In this document: positions 43,040-43,704 of the stretch, piece after piece | How positions within the stretch are numbered: the stretch's first letter is position 1 | How the letters are laid out: every line of letters starts with the position of its first letter | Source: Deltaproteobacteria bacterium 13_1_40CM_4_68_19 | Lineage (GTDB): Bacteria; Myxococcota; Myxococcia; Myxococcales; 40CM-4-68-19 | Direction: 5' to 3' | Length of the DNA: 43,704 bases | NCBI GenBank assembly: GCA_001918155.1 | Contig: MNFJ01000094.1 | Location: 1-43,704, forward strand | Notes under the pieces: generated by a model | The model's database searches: none | What the model saw: the letters and a program-made list of their open reading frames with translations, nothing else | Told to the model about the DNA's origin: nothing | Made by a program: the position numbers and the translations under genes

Positions 43040-43704
43040 TCAGAGCTGGTCGATCTTGCCGGCCGCGGCCAGGATGACGGCGGCGACATCCTTGGGACGC
43101 GACTGCATGGGCACGTGGCTCGTCGGCAGCACGGTGGTGGACGCATTGATCTTCTTCGCCATCGCGCGCTCGAGGGCTGGCTGGATCATCCGGTCCTTCT
43201 CCGCCACGATGAACCAGGACGGCCTGTTCTTCCAGGCGGCGTTCGTCACCTTCTCCCCGAAGGCCTTGGCGAAGATGGGCCCCTGGGTCGCGGCCATCAC
43301 CCGCGTCTGCGCCGCGGGCAGATCCGGGGCAAAGTCCTTGGCGACGCCCTGGGGCGTCAAGTACAGGAATCCCGCGGCGTCGGGGTGGATGCTGGCCGAT
43401 CCTGGAGGAGGCGGAAGGTCCTTGCCGAGGTCGACCGTCGACTCGCCCACGTCCGGCGCGAACGCAGCCACATAGACCAGCGCCGCGACCCTCTCGTGGA
43501 CGCCCGCTTCCGTGATCACCGTGCCGGCCCAGGAGTGGCCGACCAGGATGACCGGCCCGGTCTGGGCGTCGATGACGCGTCTGGCTGACGCCACGTCGTC
43601 CCCTAGCGAGGTCAGCGGATTCTGGACCGCGACGACCTTCAGACCCTTGGCCTGGAGCAAGGGGATCACCTTGTCCCAGCTCGAACCGTCCGCGAATGCG
43701 CCGT
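43040..43704 (-). CDS. Alpha/beta hydrolase (5' end outside window)
   Basis: At least 221 residues, with the frame open to the right edge; upstream codons read GAFADGSSWDKVIPLL, the usual start of this family. The nucleophile elbow is GHSWAG, the oxyanion-side motif ALVYVAAFAPD follows, and the C-terminal SWFIVAEKDRMIQP and TSHVPMQS carry the likely catalytic Asp and His. Members resemble EstC/HNL-like esterases that are common in soil bacteria. Substrate unknown. Confidence 0.9.
   Translation of the reverse strand, partial: GAFADGSSWDKVIPLLQAKGLKVVAVQNPLTSLGDDVASARRVIDAQTGPVILVGHSWAGTVITEAGVHERVAALVYVAAFAPDVGESTVDLGKDLPPPPGSASIHPDAAGFLYLTPQGVAKDFAPDLPAAQTRVMAATQGPIFAKAFGEKVTNAAWKNRPSWFIVAEKDRMIQPALERAMAKKINASTTVLPTSHVPMQSRPKDVAAVILAAAGKIDQL

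Overview
This is a high-GC window from a Gram-negative bacterium. Evidence for an outer membrane is a BamA-type barrel, predicted exported and lipoprotein-like proteins, and DevBCA/EmrAB-type periplasmic adaptors. Dense two-component signalling, many tetR/marR genes and a large aromatic catabolic operon suggest a soil organism, possibly Myxococcota or a related proteobacterial lineage. That placement is a low-confidence inference from gene style. Genes are tightly packed, many with 1-13 bp overlaps, and GTG or TTG starts are common. I saw no rRNA, tRNA, CRISPR array or insertion sequence.

Layout. 1-5.6 kb: the 3' part of a hybrid receiver-GAF-histidine kinase, a single-domain response regulator, a TerC-type membrane protein, a GH1 glycosidase, a pirin, and a divergent MarR regulator. 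5.6-18.8 kb: the main catabolic locus. A minus-strand run from 16655 down to 5583 encodes a two-subunit hydroquinone 1,2-dioxygenase (HapC/HapD type), a Rieske ferredoxin, a semialdehyde dehydrogenase, a 3-oxoacid CoA-transferase (two subunits), maleylacetate reductase, a complete branched-chain-type ABC importer (five genes) and an intradiol (hydroxyquinol-type) dioxygenase. Divergently, an IclR regulator overlaps a PhzS-like FAD monooxygenase. Together they could import an aromatic acid, convert it to hydroquinone or hydroxyquinol, cleave the ring, and reach 3-oxoadipyl-CoA through maleylacetate. The 111-bp divergent region holds three GTTCG-type half-sites and promoters on both strands.

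18.8-31.1 kb: a VOC protein, an MBL-fold hydrolase with its own MarR regulator and a TTGTATATACAA operator, two small uncharacterised proteins, a DevBCA-type exporter under a TetR regulator, a second MBL-fold protein, a DesK/NarL-type kinase-regulator pair, a possibly Tat-exported SDR, and an exported hypothetical. 31.3-37.5 kb: an FtsH protease, then a minus-strand run of a truncated sensor, a kinase-like domain fused to a BamA barrel, and an HD + DUF5706 (Pycsar-effector-like) membrane protein interrupted at a 7-G tract. 37.6-43.7 kb: a TetR-thiolase-EmrA operon ending in an EmrB reduced to 90 residues, a small membrane protein, a sigma-54 regulator that has lost its AAA+ domain, and the 3' part of an alpha/beta hydrolase.

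Three things stand out. The hydroquinone locus has its own importer, ferredoxin and embedded operator. The kinase-like/BamA plus HD-DUF5706 pair is an uncharacterised membrane system. Between 34 and 42.7 kb, four genes carry internal deletions or frameshifts, whereas the first 33 kb look intact. A 33-nt hairpin also occurs twice, 13.7 kb apart.
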